Assembly (NCBI RefSeq): GCF_963678975.1
Contig: NC_089285.1
Location: 12,215,725-12,279,724 of the forward strand
DNA length: 64,000 bases
Origin: Dysidea avara
Lineage: Eukaryota > Porifera > Demospongiae > Dictyoceratida > Dysideidae
Direction: 5' to 3'
In this document: piece by piece, positions 33,828 to 45,679 of the stretch
How positions within the stretch are numbered: the first letter of the stretch is position 1
Layout: every line of letters begins with the position of its first letter
Notes under the pieces: generated by a model
Told to the model about the DNA's origin: nothing
The model's database searches: none
The model's input: only the letters and a program-made list of their open reading frames with translations
Program-made: the position numbers and the translations under genes

Positions 33828-36800
33828 TTATGTTTCTTTGTATGCATCCTTCATTACCCACGCGTCAACAGTAAATATTGCTGAAGTATTCTCAGTAAAA
33901 AGGACAACGCTATTGGAGCTGGCTAGGGTAGGGTAGACTCGGGATGTGATCACTGCTTCACCCTTGTTAACAAACACCTCCACTGCACTCTTGTCTACCA
34001 TTATCTCCAGAGTGACTAACTGGTCATGGCTATTCACTTGAGCAGTATAAGACGACTTTGTTACATTAGTGGCAGGTAGTAAACTTGAATTAGTTGTTGA
34101 AACTTCCAGTTGTAACTAATTGAGTTAGCACATATCACACACTGGGTAATCTGGTCACTGATCTCACCTGAGTTGAAGTGGTTCCTGATGTGCAGTTCAC
34201 ACGTGGTACAGGAGATGAGTGGGCATTTTTTAGCCAACAACAAGTCTCATGAGATACACAAGTGAATGCAGAGTTGTTACCATAGTCAGTCTACAAGTGT
34301 GGTATGTACATGTAAAAGCAGTTACTGAGCGTGTATGATTTGTACAGAAACTTTAATTTAATTTGAAATTTTAGTACTCTTTAGCACATATATTATGTTT
34401 ATAAATGACGTACATGTTTTTGACAAATACCATAGGATAAAGGGATAAAATATAAGTATAATAAATTAATTATATGTTATTAATGGTGCACTCACCAGCA
34501 GTGGCTGAGGATCAGCAAAAGTCCAAGCCACACAACCAGAGTCTGCACAACAAGCTTTCTGACATACTGCTGGATCATGTCCATCCACCTTAAAACTATG
34601 TACAGGATGTGTATATAAACATAGAACAGGATAATGTTATTCCACTTTGCATGTCCCATGCACTATCAGTGGTTACACCAGGTAAGTGATACCAGTTTGT
34701 ATATAATATTCATTATAGCATACTTGTTATCATAGTGCATTCACCAATCTCACATACTTAGTATAATCTGCTCCTGGTATATCTGTACCAGTTGACCATT
34801 GTCCAATATGATTACAGTTGGAACCTGAAGAAACAATATAACTTCTTTGTACTGATTAGCTTGCAAGAAATGATAAAGTAAAATGTGATCAATATAAAGA
34901 ATGTTGCCATACTTCTTCATAGTAATCATGTCAGAGTATCTGACTAGTACTTACCAGAACTTTGGATATTAATAGCAGTAAATTCTTTCATATTTTCATC
35001 AGCTAAAACTAATATTCCCACCTTGCTGTTGGGAGAGAACTTTCCCATTATGGTCACTACCATGTGGAGCTAATATGAGACAATAATTCAACATGTAGCG
35101 ATAATGAAACATTACTGACTTGATTTCCCATGCCTCCAAGTTCATACGTTGCATTTTCTGGAAGAGATATTTCATTAAAGTAGCCCAAGTGATCTCCATG
35201 TAGCAAACTTAGCTCCTGTAAACATAACATGTATATAAGTGACACTGACCTTAATGCAACCATCTGTGACTCTACAACCTGAGTACTGCCTATAGTGCTA
35301 CTGGTGAACATTATTTCTATGCATTAATTACAATCTTCCTTCCCTTAAGCTTCTCATGTGACACATCTTGTACAGTACTAACCTCCACAGGGTTGAACAA
35401 CAAGGTGTTATCAGGAGACAGTGATATTGCTCGTGGTACACTCTGCATACCTAAGAATATAAAACGTACACTTTCATTATAGCTATATAGTGAGCCTTTA
35501 TTGTTGTGCTTGTACAAATGACTTTTGGATTCAGTGGATTAGCCTGAAAGTATCTCATGGGTAATACCATACACATGCAGTAGTTTGCTAGCCTTACAAA
35601 TTCTAGCTACTGTAAACCTGGCAAACTTTTGTGCAAAGCGTATTCGAACCATGAATCTACATAGCTATAAGAATTAACCATCATGAATGAAGCTTTTGCG
35701 ATTTTGTCACATGCAATTGTGAACAATGCAAAAGTTTATTTATGCATATACTCTAAGCTACTACATGCTATGGTTGTTATAAACCTTATTATAGGTAATT
35801 TACAATGTGTTTGTGAGTTGTGACGGAGAGCACTACAATAACTACTAGCATGTACTATAACCACCATAGGACATCTGCCATGTTACCTGCCCAGCCATTA
35901 TTATGAATAGTATCATCAGATAGAGACTCTGATACCCAGCCATACACTATCCTCCTACCATGTGGATCAAAGAAACTATTAGCAGCATAGAAGTGACCAT
36001 AGTCAACCATTCCTTTTGAAACTGTTTGGAATTTGTAATCAGCTCCCTGAAAATGATGATGATGATGTTATGCAGTATGTTATGTATTCAGTCTCACCAT
36101 TTTGCCAACAAACCATAGTGATTTCCCCAAGTTGGGAGAAGAGTAGATGTACACATAGAGTTGATCAGTAATAGGAAACATGTCCACACATCTGTAAGAT
36201 GCGTACGAGTGGTAGAAGACAATAAATGTGAAGCTAAGATGCTTGACAATATTAAAAGTATTTTTGTTTAGTACCCAGAGCAGACCAAAGAGTTAGGAGG
36301 GCCAACTTTAACAATTGAAGTTAAACAATGGAGTTTGAAGCATACAACATACATGGATCTCATGTATGGGGGTCTGGGGGAATACACCCAGAGAAATTTT
36401 ATATCTGTAATGAGTGTTTGCTAATAAAAATTGAGCAGCTATACTTACAATTATTGAGGAAGTTACGAAATTACAAATATTGAAATATAAAGTGATCGAC
36501 TGTTCTGTTAGAGTAGTTAGAGTATTAGACTGTTCTATTGGAGTATCTTACTGTTACAAGCATTGTCCCTGGTCCATTTCACCATCTATGTTAATACCCA
36601 TCATATGACTCACAACAGCTAAAATGGAACATCCTAATATATCAGGACCAATTAGAATGTTCCACTGTTTTAGCTGTTGTAATAACCAAGTAGAAATGTA
36701 ATATTATATACACATTGCACACATACTCTGCTCTAGGCCCAAGGGTACTGTTTCCAATCCACACAGTTGAAACATACTCCCAGTTTATCAGGTTACTGCT

Positions 36801-38597
36801 GTTAAATAATAATGCCTGAGGAATGCTCCCTATCAATAAAAATGTATGTGTAAATGATTTAAGCTAAGAAGTTTATACTAGGCTGTAGGTTAGTAGTAGT
36901 ACAGCAATACAAGTATTATGTACTTTAAAGATCAATATTGCAAGTGAGCTATAATATACGTAGATCATACCCATTTTAGTTGGATCACCTTCAGCGGACC
37001 CAAGCAGCATCATGTAATCACCAGATGGCTCTTCCTATATGTATGTATAAAACAGTAGCCATGCACACACATGCATACACATACTACATTTACTTTAAAG
37101 TAATGCTGCCTAGAAACATACATGACATGACAGTTGAGAAATGGAACTTATTAGGTTTTGATTTGATGAAATGGCATGCTATATCACTAATTTGTCTGAC
37201 TTACTTCTATGCAGCATTAATATTTACTTATAAACTGCTGGGTGAGGTACACTGATGCATGCTATACCTGCCATATGTGAGGATCACCAACATATGAAGC
37301 ATTGATAGAGTTGGGGATAGAGATTAATGGAGCAGATGAGGAAGTGTTCCATTTCATCAGATCCTTGTCCATACTAATACTTAGACCAACCCCTTTAGAT
37401 ATGCCATACATGGCCACACCACTACAAATGAAATTAAGATTTATGTGGTAATTTACACACACACAGGAATGTGATTCAGCTGCAATCAATAGTACATATT
37501 AGAGTACCTCAGTATGTCTAGACAACTACTGAGTCCTCCATGGCCATGCAGTGTCCCCCTTCCACGCTATATTGTAAATGTTGAAATACATGTCTCTCCT
37601 CTAGGTGCTACTGTTGGCTATACTTGATTACTTGCCCTTCATTCACAAATTTGGGATATTCATCAGTGTTGGCGGGAGGTCTGATATTTCATTATTGAAT
37701 CTTTCCAAATTACAGCAGACTCTGAAAGATTCTCTTACTATTCATTCTCCCTGCCTATATGCTGACCAACAACATTTATTTTTCTTTGTTATTATATAGC
37801 AGCAACAATGAAATACGATGGAAAACATAATTCATGATGAAGTTTGCTTAGTCTAGGGTCTAGGCAGATTAACCATGGATATTATGACCAATTCAAGCCA
37901 AAAAATTGAGCTAAATACCCTGAGCACAAGTCTCATATCCTTTTTGATGCGTTTGCCATGCCCCTAACTTGCTTTGCACTCCTTTGTTGTGCCAAAAACC
38001 ACTCAATTTTTGCTAACACATTTTAATTTATATTTCTATACCCTGCATCTACACCATAGATAATCCATACCATATAGCTAACTGACTCTTAAAGTTACAC
38101 AATAACTGACTAGCTATATGCCAAGCTCGGTAGCTGCATACCTTCCATTATAGTTTAGTTGGATAACTGAACCTGAAGCTGATCCATCAGGTATACCAGG
38201 GGTAGGATCATGTGACCAGGAAGCTAAATCCTCACTACTGTCATGACACCAGTGATCTGTGCAGGGTTATATCAGGTGGTTCAACAAGTCCCTGAATAAT
38301 AGCTACCTTGTTGTCCAGGGGCCCATGGTGGGAGGGTTGAGTTCGGATTACATTGATAGAAGACATGATACAGACCTTTAGGATCTACATGAAGAACATG
38401 TGTGTTCTAATAGCTGGTAGAAATGGGCGTGGCTGACCTCTTGAAAAGGCTGGATGTGGATCGTTAAGCCATCCTCGTTCAGGTGTAATGTGGAAACCTG
38501 GCTTCCAATTGAACTGAACGCTATTGCAAATTGTAGAATATATCAGGGTCAGCCAAATGCAGCATCCAAAGCACTGATTCATTCGAGAAGAGTCCAC
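33828..38597 (-). CDS. Secreted GH32 beta-fructosidase with embedded PAN-like module (copy C)
   Basis: A complete second gene with the same exon order as copy B and shorter introns. Exon 1 (ending near 38450; start at 38597 or, matching copy B, at 38582) has a signal peptide and GWLNDPHP. The exon near 37268-37422 has DKDLMKWN and YVGDPHIW. The exon ending near 36731 has LINWEY and GPRA, joining to a downstream exon to give ECVDMFP. The exon near 35888-36047 has [26 protein letters not shown]-module exons lie near 34800, 34500-34600 and 34170-34290, and the C-terminal exon ends at 33828. Differences from copy B are mostly silent or conservative. Its ATG faces the GK5 kinase ATG 81 bp away, so the two probably share a promoter. 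I did not join every base of this copy. Confidence 0.8.
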
Positions 38598-38678
38598 TCA
38601 ATTAAAAGTCACACTGACTGACTTTTAGCGCAGGCGCACCTTCGGATTAATTGCATGCGAGAACAGTGGAAGTAGAAA
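38598..38678. promoter_or_regulatory. 81-bp divergent promoter region of GH32-C and GK5
   Basis: The start codons of the two genes lie about 80 bp apart on opposite strands. There is no clear TATA box. GCGCAGGCGCA at 38628-38638 resembles the NRF-1 consensus often found in bidirectional animal promoters. The same block is kept upstream of GH32-B (near 31311) and, one or two bases shorter, of GH32-A (near 4830), where transposons have pushed the two starts apart. Confidence 0.55.
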
Positions 38679-40214
38679 ATGTCTTTTGTTTTGGCAGTCG
38701 ATATCGGTTCCACGCAGTTGAGATGCTTTGCATTTAATAAACAGGCGAAACCCATTGCAAGTTGTTTTAGTCCTGTGATTGTCATTCATCCTGAAACAGG
38801 AGCTTCAGAAATCGAACCAGAAGAGATATGGAACACGTTCAAAACTACAGTGAAGGACACATTGGATGCTGGTGAGTTAAATCCGAAAGATGCTGTTAGT
38901 CTGGGAGTCACGTGTCAGAGAAATTCGTTTTTGTTGTGGAACAGAGCAAGTGGACAGCCATTATGCAATATAATCACGTGGCAAGATCGCAGATCTGCAC
39001 CCTACTGTGACAGACTGAATGGGTGTTTGCCATTACACCTGCTGCATATGTTTTCTAGTGTTGCATATTTCTTTACACGCAGTAATCGCTTCTTATTGGG
39101 AAGTGTGGCAAAGTTTGTACCAGTCCAAGTGGCACCTCGGCTGTACTGGGCACTACATAATATTCCACATGCATTTGAATTGGCAGAAAAGGGGGAGCTA
39201 TGTTTTGGTAGTCTTGATAGCTGGATGTTGTGGAAGCTTACAGATGGCAAAGTACATGCCACTGACTATACCAATGCCTCCAGCACACTTTTGTTTGATC
39301 CATTTTACTTGTGTTGGAGTGACCTGATGTTGACACTACTGGGAATACCAAAATCTATTTTGCCAGAAGTAAAAGACACAAGCGGCGACTTTGGGACTGT
39401 CTCCAAGGATATATTTGGTGCAGAAATTCCAATTTGTTGTTTAGTTGCAGATCAGCAAAGTGCACTGTTTGCTCAGTGCTGTTGGGACATGGGTGACATT
39501 AAAGCTTCTCTTGGCACAGGAACATTTCTAGACATCAATACTGGGAGTTATGTGCATGCGTCTACAAGTGGCATCTATCCTCTCATCGCTTGGAAAATAG
39601 GACCTGAAATCTGCTACATTGCAGAATGTCATTCTCCCAGTACAGGAAGTGTGGTAGAATGGGCGAAGCAGTTTGGTCTGTTTGAAGATGTAGCGGATAC
39701 AGAGAAAATTGCTAGATCAGTTGCTGACTCAGGAGGGGTAACCTTTGTGCCTGCCTTTGATGGTATGGTGGTGCCATATGAAGACCCAACTGCCACAGCT
39801 GTAATACTGGGCCTTAATCACAAGACACAGAAAGAACATGTACTGAGGGCATTGCTCGAATCCTTTGCTTTTCAGCTAACATATCTCCGAAGTATGTTAC
39901 GCAAAGAACTACATTTTCCTGTTAAGCCAATCAAGGTGGACGGAGGTGTAGCTAATAATAACTTTGTACTACAGTTAGCTTGTGACCTGATGAGAGAGAC
40001 AATCCAAAGACCAGACAACCTGGACATGACGGTCCTGGGTGCTACTTTTCTTGCTGGATTGGCAGTCGAGTTTTGGGACAGGGATGAGCTCAGGAAGTTT
40101 TGGACACTTAAAAATTCATTCAGTGCTAGTGATAAAGGTCTCTGTATAAAAGAAGAGAGTGCTTATAGAGAGTGGTTAAGGGCTTCAGAAAGGACTTGTA
40201 ATTGGTACCAATAA
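38679..40214 (+). CDS. GK5: Glycerol kinase 5-like FGGY carbohydrate kinase
   Basis: An uninterrupted 511-codon reading frame. The N-terminal FGGY phosphate-binding segment is VLAVDIGSTQLRC. TCQRNSFLLWN and ITWQDRRS follow, then FTRSNRFLLGS, CFGSLDSWMLWKLT, DYTNASSTLLFDP, VADQQSALFAQCC, GTGTFLDINTG and KVDGGVANNNFVLQ, ending near NWYQ. This order matches animal GK5 along its whole length. FGGY kinases phosphorylate a polyol or sugar with ATP; the physiological substrate of GK5 is not settled. The start matches both pseudogene heads (5295, 32655). Having no intron is notable beside its 15-exon neighbour and could reflect retroposition or loss. Confidence 0.92.
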   Translation: MSFVLAVDIGSTQLRCFAFNKQAKPIASCFSPVIVIHPETGASEIEPEEIWNTFKTTVKDTLDAGELNPKDAVSLGVTCQRNSFLLWNRASGQPLCNIITWQDRRSAPYCDRLNGCLPLHLLHMFSSVAYFFTRSNRFLLGSVAKFVPVQVAPRLYWALHNIPHAFELAEKGELCFGSLDSWMLWKLTDGKVHATDYTNASSTLLFDPFYLCWSDLMLTLLGIPKSILPEVKDTSGDFGTVSKDIFGAEIPICCLVADQQSALFAQCCWDMGDIKASLGTGTFLDINTGSYVHASTSGIYPLIAWKIGPEICYIAECHSPSTGSVVEWAKQFGLFEDVADTEKIARSVADSGGVTFVPAFDGMVVPYEDPTATAVILGLNHKTQKEHVLRALLESFAFQLTYLRSMLRKELHFPVKPIKVDGGVANNNFVLQLACDLMRETIQRPDNLDMTVLGATFLAGLAVEFWDRDELRKFWTLKNSFSASDKGLCIKEESAYREWLRASERTCNWYQ

Positions 40215-40426
40215 ATTGTATTATAAACTGTGTGTATTCAGAGTGGTGTAAGGCTTTGCAACACAAGTGCTGAAGGTCTGTATATAGGACACCTGCAGAG
40301 CTGCCAAAAGTACCGCTACTCCCTTGTGGTCGTATATAGCATCACCGGTTTGACCATCTATGGCTTCACCTGGACCATTGATAATCTGTAAAAATTGCTC
40401 ACGTGGTAAGACGACGTAATCGCGTG

Positions 40427-43400
40427 ATGTTGGTGCGCTCTAGAAGGTTGCTGTCCAGTACGAGGTCCAGTACTAGGTTTATCTCCAGATCAGCGAAGAA
40501 AAAGGAGGAGGTCGAGAAAGTTAGTTTTTAAAATGTGTTTGGTTTGTATGAAAATTGGGTTGATATAGACCTTTATCGCATCGGGTGATGGGTTATTCTC
40601 GTGGGTGTCTTGCCCAGACCGCTTTTTTTCTTTTTGTGTGGGGGCGGAGAAACGCCCCCACACAAATAGAAAAAAGCGAAACGCCCCCACACGAAAAGAA
40701 AAAAAGCGGTCTGGGCACGAGACTAGTGATGGGTATAGTCTCGTGCCCAGACGGCTTTTTTTCTTTATGTGTGGGGTGAAAAAAAAATCCTCCCCCCCCC
40801 CCCCCACACACACACACACACAAAAAGAAAAAAAAGCGGCCTGGGCACGAGACTAGTGATGGGTATGGGTATGACCCGGGGTGTGACCATAGATAATATC
40901 CCCGGGGGGGGGGGGGTTATATTATCTATGGTATGAAACGTTACAGCTGAGATATCCGCAGCTTAATTTAGCTAGTGTAATTATATGCAGAAAGCATTCG
41001 TAATGAAAGACCTAAATCGTTCCTTACAGGGGCGATTATTAATTAGAATTACCATTTGTTGACATTGTAATGCACCTATCAATATTATTCCCCACCTCCC
41101 TCCTCCTGGGCGTAATAGGGGAAATGGTGGGGATTGACTTTGATTCTCCACCCATACCAATAGAAAAATGGCAATGCTGTGAGAATATTATTGTGCACCT
41201 TAATGATTAAGAGAATTAAATACCATGGCAACATCTATTTATATTTGTGTAGATACCTAAGAGAAAAGGAGAGTACATTTATGGTGTAGCACCATGCTTG
41301 GCAACGCTGATAGCCAAGCGAAGGAAGATTTATACTCTTCTAATGAAAAAGGATCTCAAAGTAAATAACAGAGATCTAAAACAGTAAGCAATAACAAAAT
41401 GGTTCTGGCTAGTTGCAGACTCTGTACATAGAGTTACTATTGAAAAGATCTATGCTCATGCACGACAGCATGACACCAAAATACACTACATTGGTAAAGA
41501 AAAACTGGAACGGATATCTGGAAAGAATGCCCACCAAGTATGTGAATATATATATATATATTTTTTTTTGTTGAGCCATGTCTATTGTATTTACAGGGAA
41601 TTGCTATGGATGTTGAGCCATTAGAATTCAAATCATTTCGTGAGGATTTATATAAAATGTTTGTACTTACATGTTCACTGTGAACCCCACCCTATGAGTA
41701 CAATTGTTTCAAGCTGTACATTGCCAGGTCAAAATTGAAGGGGTCAGTGGAAAAAGGGGGCAACTCACATTTTAAGATTAGCCATATGATAATGTTTCCA
41801 CAAAATTTAACAACAGGACTTAAAAGTTCAAATCACAACCAAATTTAAATTTGTATTGTACGGCAATTCAGGAATGTCTGAAAATTCTATTTAATGTCCA
41901 CTATGCAGTCATTTTATTTTTCAAATGTGGTTATCCCCTTTTTCCACTGACTCTTTTAAGAATAATACCTTATCTTAGTAGGTGCTTGTTTGAAAAAAAA
42001 TCACGAGTGTACAATCCACTTCTCCAATTTTTATGAATGAATGTACCTACTAATAAGGACAGTTGTTGGTATGGTCAAACCTCATTTAATATCAGTAGCT
42101 CTAAGATGTATGTAGCTGTATATGCTACAAATACTAGTGTTGACTATTGGGTGTGTAGAATTTTTAAACATTTGAACCATCAAACTGACTGTTGTGTTAG
42201 TGTGTATGCTCTATTAGAGTACATAAACATGTTTGGGTGGTGTGTTGTTACATTAGTGATGTGTTACATATTAATTCCTTTCAGTTCTAAAGAACAGCAA
42301 GCATCTTTACCTGTGAGACTTGCACTGGATGGTATTCACGATCCTATGAATTTTGGTGCCATTTTAAGATGTGCTTACTACCTTGGTGTGGACAAGGTTG
42401 TCACTGGAAAGAACAAGTAAGAGTTAGTACTTTATCTATATAATGTGTTGTAACATGTCACATGATGTGTGTGCAGTGTAACACATCTTGATCACTAAGG
42501 CTCTAAATATTCATTACTACTGTGTGACTATTCTATTAGAGTGGTCAATGTTGTCCAACTGCTTTATTAGGGTACTTTATTTGACAGTTATAAATTGCTT
42601 GACAAGTGAGTTAAGTTTTGAATTATATGTCCAGTCCCATGGTGGATTTAGATGTACCACTTTTTCTATCTGTAACTGCCATAGTGTTTAGCTACTATAA
42701 CATATTCTTATCCTTGATGAATTCTATAGTACATCTTTGTTCCTAATCCTTCCTGAGTACCAAACCAAGAAAGCCTACTTGGACATGTGGCTCTGCAACA
42801 AGTCACATCTGTACCATTAGGATCACAGTGGTTCAGCAGCTTCAACCTAAAAGAGTTATTCTGCTCCATGTATCGTGCTGTATGTAATATGTATGCCAAT
42901 AGCACTAAGCCCTAAGAGCATGGACTTCTTCCTTAACACTGTTTTAGTGTGACCTCCTTATGAATAGATAGTAGTATATTAAAGTTGTCTGTGTCCTTTT
43001 TAGTTGTCTCTTGTCACCAGTGGTCAGCAAGGCCAGTGCTGGAGTTATGGAACTGATGCCAGTCTACTCTGTGAATAATATCATTGCTTTCCTACAGGTG
43101 AGAAACGTCATACTTCTATCTGCTAAGTGCTGGTACAGTTTTTACAAACTTAACTATACACATACTTGCTCTGGCCATATACAGCCTATAAGTCACATTG
43201 ATTTTTACTATTGGGAAACAGGCTTAATTTTTTGCAATATGCAAGGTTTAAGCTTGTGTGGGGCTTCTGTTGTGAGCACAGATGTGATTATGCTGTTTTG
43301 TCAGTGAATGATACTCCTTTGGTCTTGTTGTTGTAATGGTGATCTCATGCCTGTGTTACTGTTGCAAACACTGTCTGGTGCCAATGCTTAGGCATGGAAG

Positions 43401-44931
43401 TGAAATCCAGGGATAACATTGTCTTTCCAATCAGAATTTAGGACTTGTGTAGTTGAATGAACGTACTGATGTAAAAAGCAGATGTGTTGAAGCTGTTTTG
43501 TAAAAGTTTTTACTGGAGAAGTTTGCTGTCAAGTTATGCTTTCTGATCTCACCTGGAAAAATTGTGACAGGATATTTCATCAGAAGTGAATTGTTATCTA
43601 ATACTAACTAGATAAGAAAGATTGTCTCTAGTACATTGAAATGTTTTCTCAAAAATGAACATTTAACTCTTCAACTGTGATTGCAATGTTTTGCATTTGT
43701 GGGCCCAAGAAATTTTGAGCATTGTCAACAGACGGTGTTTGTGCTATTAGCACAGGCCAGGTTGGGCACAAGACTATTATACTGGTAGTTTAAGCTGTGT
43801 CACAAAATGCTTTGATACACACCCTCACAAGGGGAACTTTAATATTAAGAGCAGTCACAAGTAACAGAGATTCACTATATCAGTGATCGTTTCACGATCT
43901 GTAGGAAAGTTCTGTTCATGGCTGGGAGGTTGTTGGTACCAGTGACCCCAAGGTATTTGACCAGACAGCTAATGCTACTGTTCATTCTTGTTCAGAATAC
44001 CACCTTCAACATCCAACTGTCATCGTCATTGGTAAGATCAAAAATTCTGTCACATGTATAGTAGCATGTGCCTTGGTTGATTGAAATTGATGGGGGCATA
44101 TCCAGGATTTTCCAGGGTGGTTTCCAAATTTGGTAGCGATTTATAGGTGCAGGGAAAACTACTGACAGGTTATGTACATTAAAATGCTTCAAAATGTATG
44201 ATTTTAACTATGAACTATTATTATATGCTTAATGCCTATATGGCAATTATTATGGTTTTTGGCTGGTCAGGCATTGACATATAGTCATCCAAAATCTCCA
44301 ATGGAAATTAAAAATTCAAGATATAGTGCTGTGTTATCTTTAAATTTAAGTTACCAAGTCTATTATTCTTTAATACAAATTGTGTTCCTTATGAACATTC
44401 TATTAGAGTAGTTTGACTGCTCCATTAGAATACATCTGACTGCTCTATTAGAGTATGTCAATCTTTATAAAGCTTTTCAATACATAACCCTTGTTTAAGT
44501 TTCCTATTACATTGTAGCTATACTGCCCTGTTCCCATTTGTTCTGTCTGTTTGTACTGCCAAACTAAGATAGTCTGGTGTTCCTGCTGCAAACTTAAATG
44601 TTAAAATTTCAGAAGGGGTTTCCTGAACCCCAGGAAACCCCTCTAAAATGTACCCCTGATTGGTGCTTAATTTGGTTTGACCATTTGGCCCATAAGTGTC
44701 CTAGGTCTCATTGTATGTGTTCTACAAATACAGTATATGGTTACTATTCAATATTACCATCATACAGGTAATGAAGGATATGGAGTGAGTGAAGCAATCA
44801 AAAGAGAATGCAGTGTGATGTTATCAATACCACCTTATCGTCACCTACCCTCTACATTTGACTCACTTAATGTGGCAGTAGCTACTGGTATTGTATTGCA
44901 TTCATTACAAGTGAACAAGTCTAGAACATGA
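40427..44931 (+). CDS. MRM1: Mitochondrial rRNA 2'-O-methyltransferase (MRM1-like, SpoU family)
   Basis: Eight exons join in frame: 40427-40519, 41253-41383, 41432-41537, 41597-41658, 42285-42416, 43004-43097, 43905-44031, 44768-44931. Exon 1 encodes an Arg/Ser-rich, acid-poor leader (MLVRSRRLLSSTRSSTRF), a good mitochondrial targeting signal. Exon 2 has EYIYGVAPCLATL, the substrate-binding domain start. The SpoU catalytic domain has LDGIHDPMNFGAILRCA (motif 1), VVSKASAGVMELMP, GNEGYGVSEAI (motif 2) and SIPPYRH then DSLNVAVATGIVLH (motif 3). These enzymes methylate a ribose in the large mitochondrial rRNA using S-adenosylmethionine. A 48-bp intron (41384-41431) is needed to skip an in-frame TAA. 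Intron 1 holds two palindromic MITEs. Confidence 0.85.
40594..40725 (+). mobile_element. Palindromic MITE 1 in MRM1 intron 1
   Basis: A foldback with TATTCTCGTG...TGCCCAGACCGC at the left and GCGGTCTGGGCACGAGACTA at the right. It is flanked by GTGATGGGT (40585-40593 and 40726-40734). The left end is rearranged compared with relatives. An internal GCCCCCACAC/GTGTGGGGGC segment adds further hairpins. Confidence 0.75.
40735..40855 (+). mobile_element. Palindromic MITE 2 in MRM1 intron 1
   Basis: Ends TAGTCTCGTGCCCAGACGG and CTGGGCACGAGACTA, related to 4734-4806. It shares the target duplication GTGATGGGT with MITE 1 and has a third copy at 40856-40864. The two elements therefore inserted next to each other at the same target. 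The interior contains poly-C and a CA repeat. Confidence 0.75.
40885..40932. repeat. Short hairpin around a poly-G tract
   Basis: CCATAGATAATAT and its reverse complement ATATTATCTATGG flank CCCCGG followed by about 13 G residues. It lies in MRM1 intron 1, just after the two MITEs. Confidence 0.7.
44390..44660 (+). repeat. Dispersed repeat (TCTATTAGAGTA family)
   Basis: Three TCTATTAGAG-type motifs precede a block ending GTTTCCTGAACCCC and GAAACCCCTCT, related to 16485-16700. It lies in the last MRM1 intron and is non-coding. Confidence 0.5.
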
Positions 44932-45600
44932 TACAATAAACTGGGGGTACTGTAGTTTGTAGAAGTGATATAGCTACTGACTCTGTTGCAGCAGTATTCC
45001 AAACGCAAGCCTTTACAGTGCTATCACACACTTGCGCGCGTACTTACACACACATAGATAGATGTACTACACCTACACACAAGACATAGCCACAACAGTT
45101 GGGAAAGACAATTTGAAACTTATTTCCTGTGTGTTGTCAAATTATAAACTATGTTCCCTTGAGTTGTACCATTTCTAAGTGATACCTCCAGTTACAAAAA
45201 ATAAAGCTGTCTACTGTAGATGAGCCTTAGTTTGTATGAGGATAGCTGTGATGGAACCTTATAATTGTTGAATGTACCATACATTTATCTCCCTTATAAA
45301 GGCTATTATCACATTGACCAACAGTTACAACCAATAACCAACCTAAGTGTAATCTTTAATGTGCATCACAACCACTATGCCATCTAAGTGCTAACCATAA
45401 CAACCACCATTTAATAGTCCTAGCACTTATACCTATGCATATAGTCAAGAGTTAATAATTGAGAGGAGAGTGTCCAACACATTACAGAGCCTCTACAAAT
45501 GATTCAGTGTGATTCAAAGGGATTCCTCTGTACAATTCTGTGATTTGTAGTATATTCTATATGTGAAGATTGTTTTAATCATCACATTTCTTTGTTCTTC
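44932..45600. other. Intergenic, nothing recognised
   Basis: 3' flank of MRM1. No reading frame, tRNA or clear repeat was identified. Confidence 0.5.
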
Positions 45601-45679
45601 CCATGTGCAATCATCACATTTCCAACAGTATGCAGCCGCACTGTTCAGATATTTTCATGAATTTGCCATTATCAGTTAC

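Noticed and set aside
40280-40400. Minus-strand open stretch (QIINGPGEAIDGQTGDAIYDHKG in part) upstream of MRM1
   Set aside because: Looks faintly protein-like but is too short, has no splice partner that I could find and matches no family I recognise.
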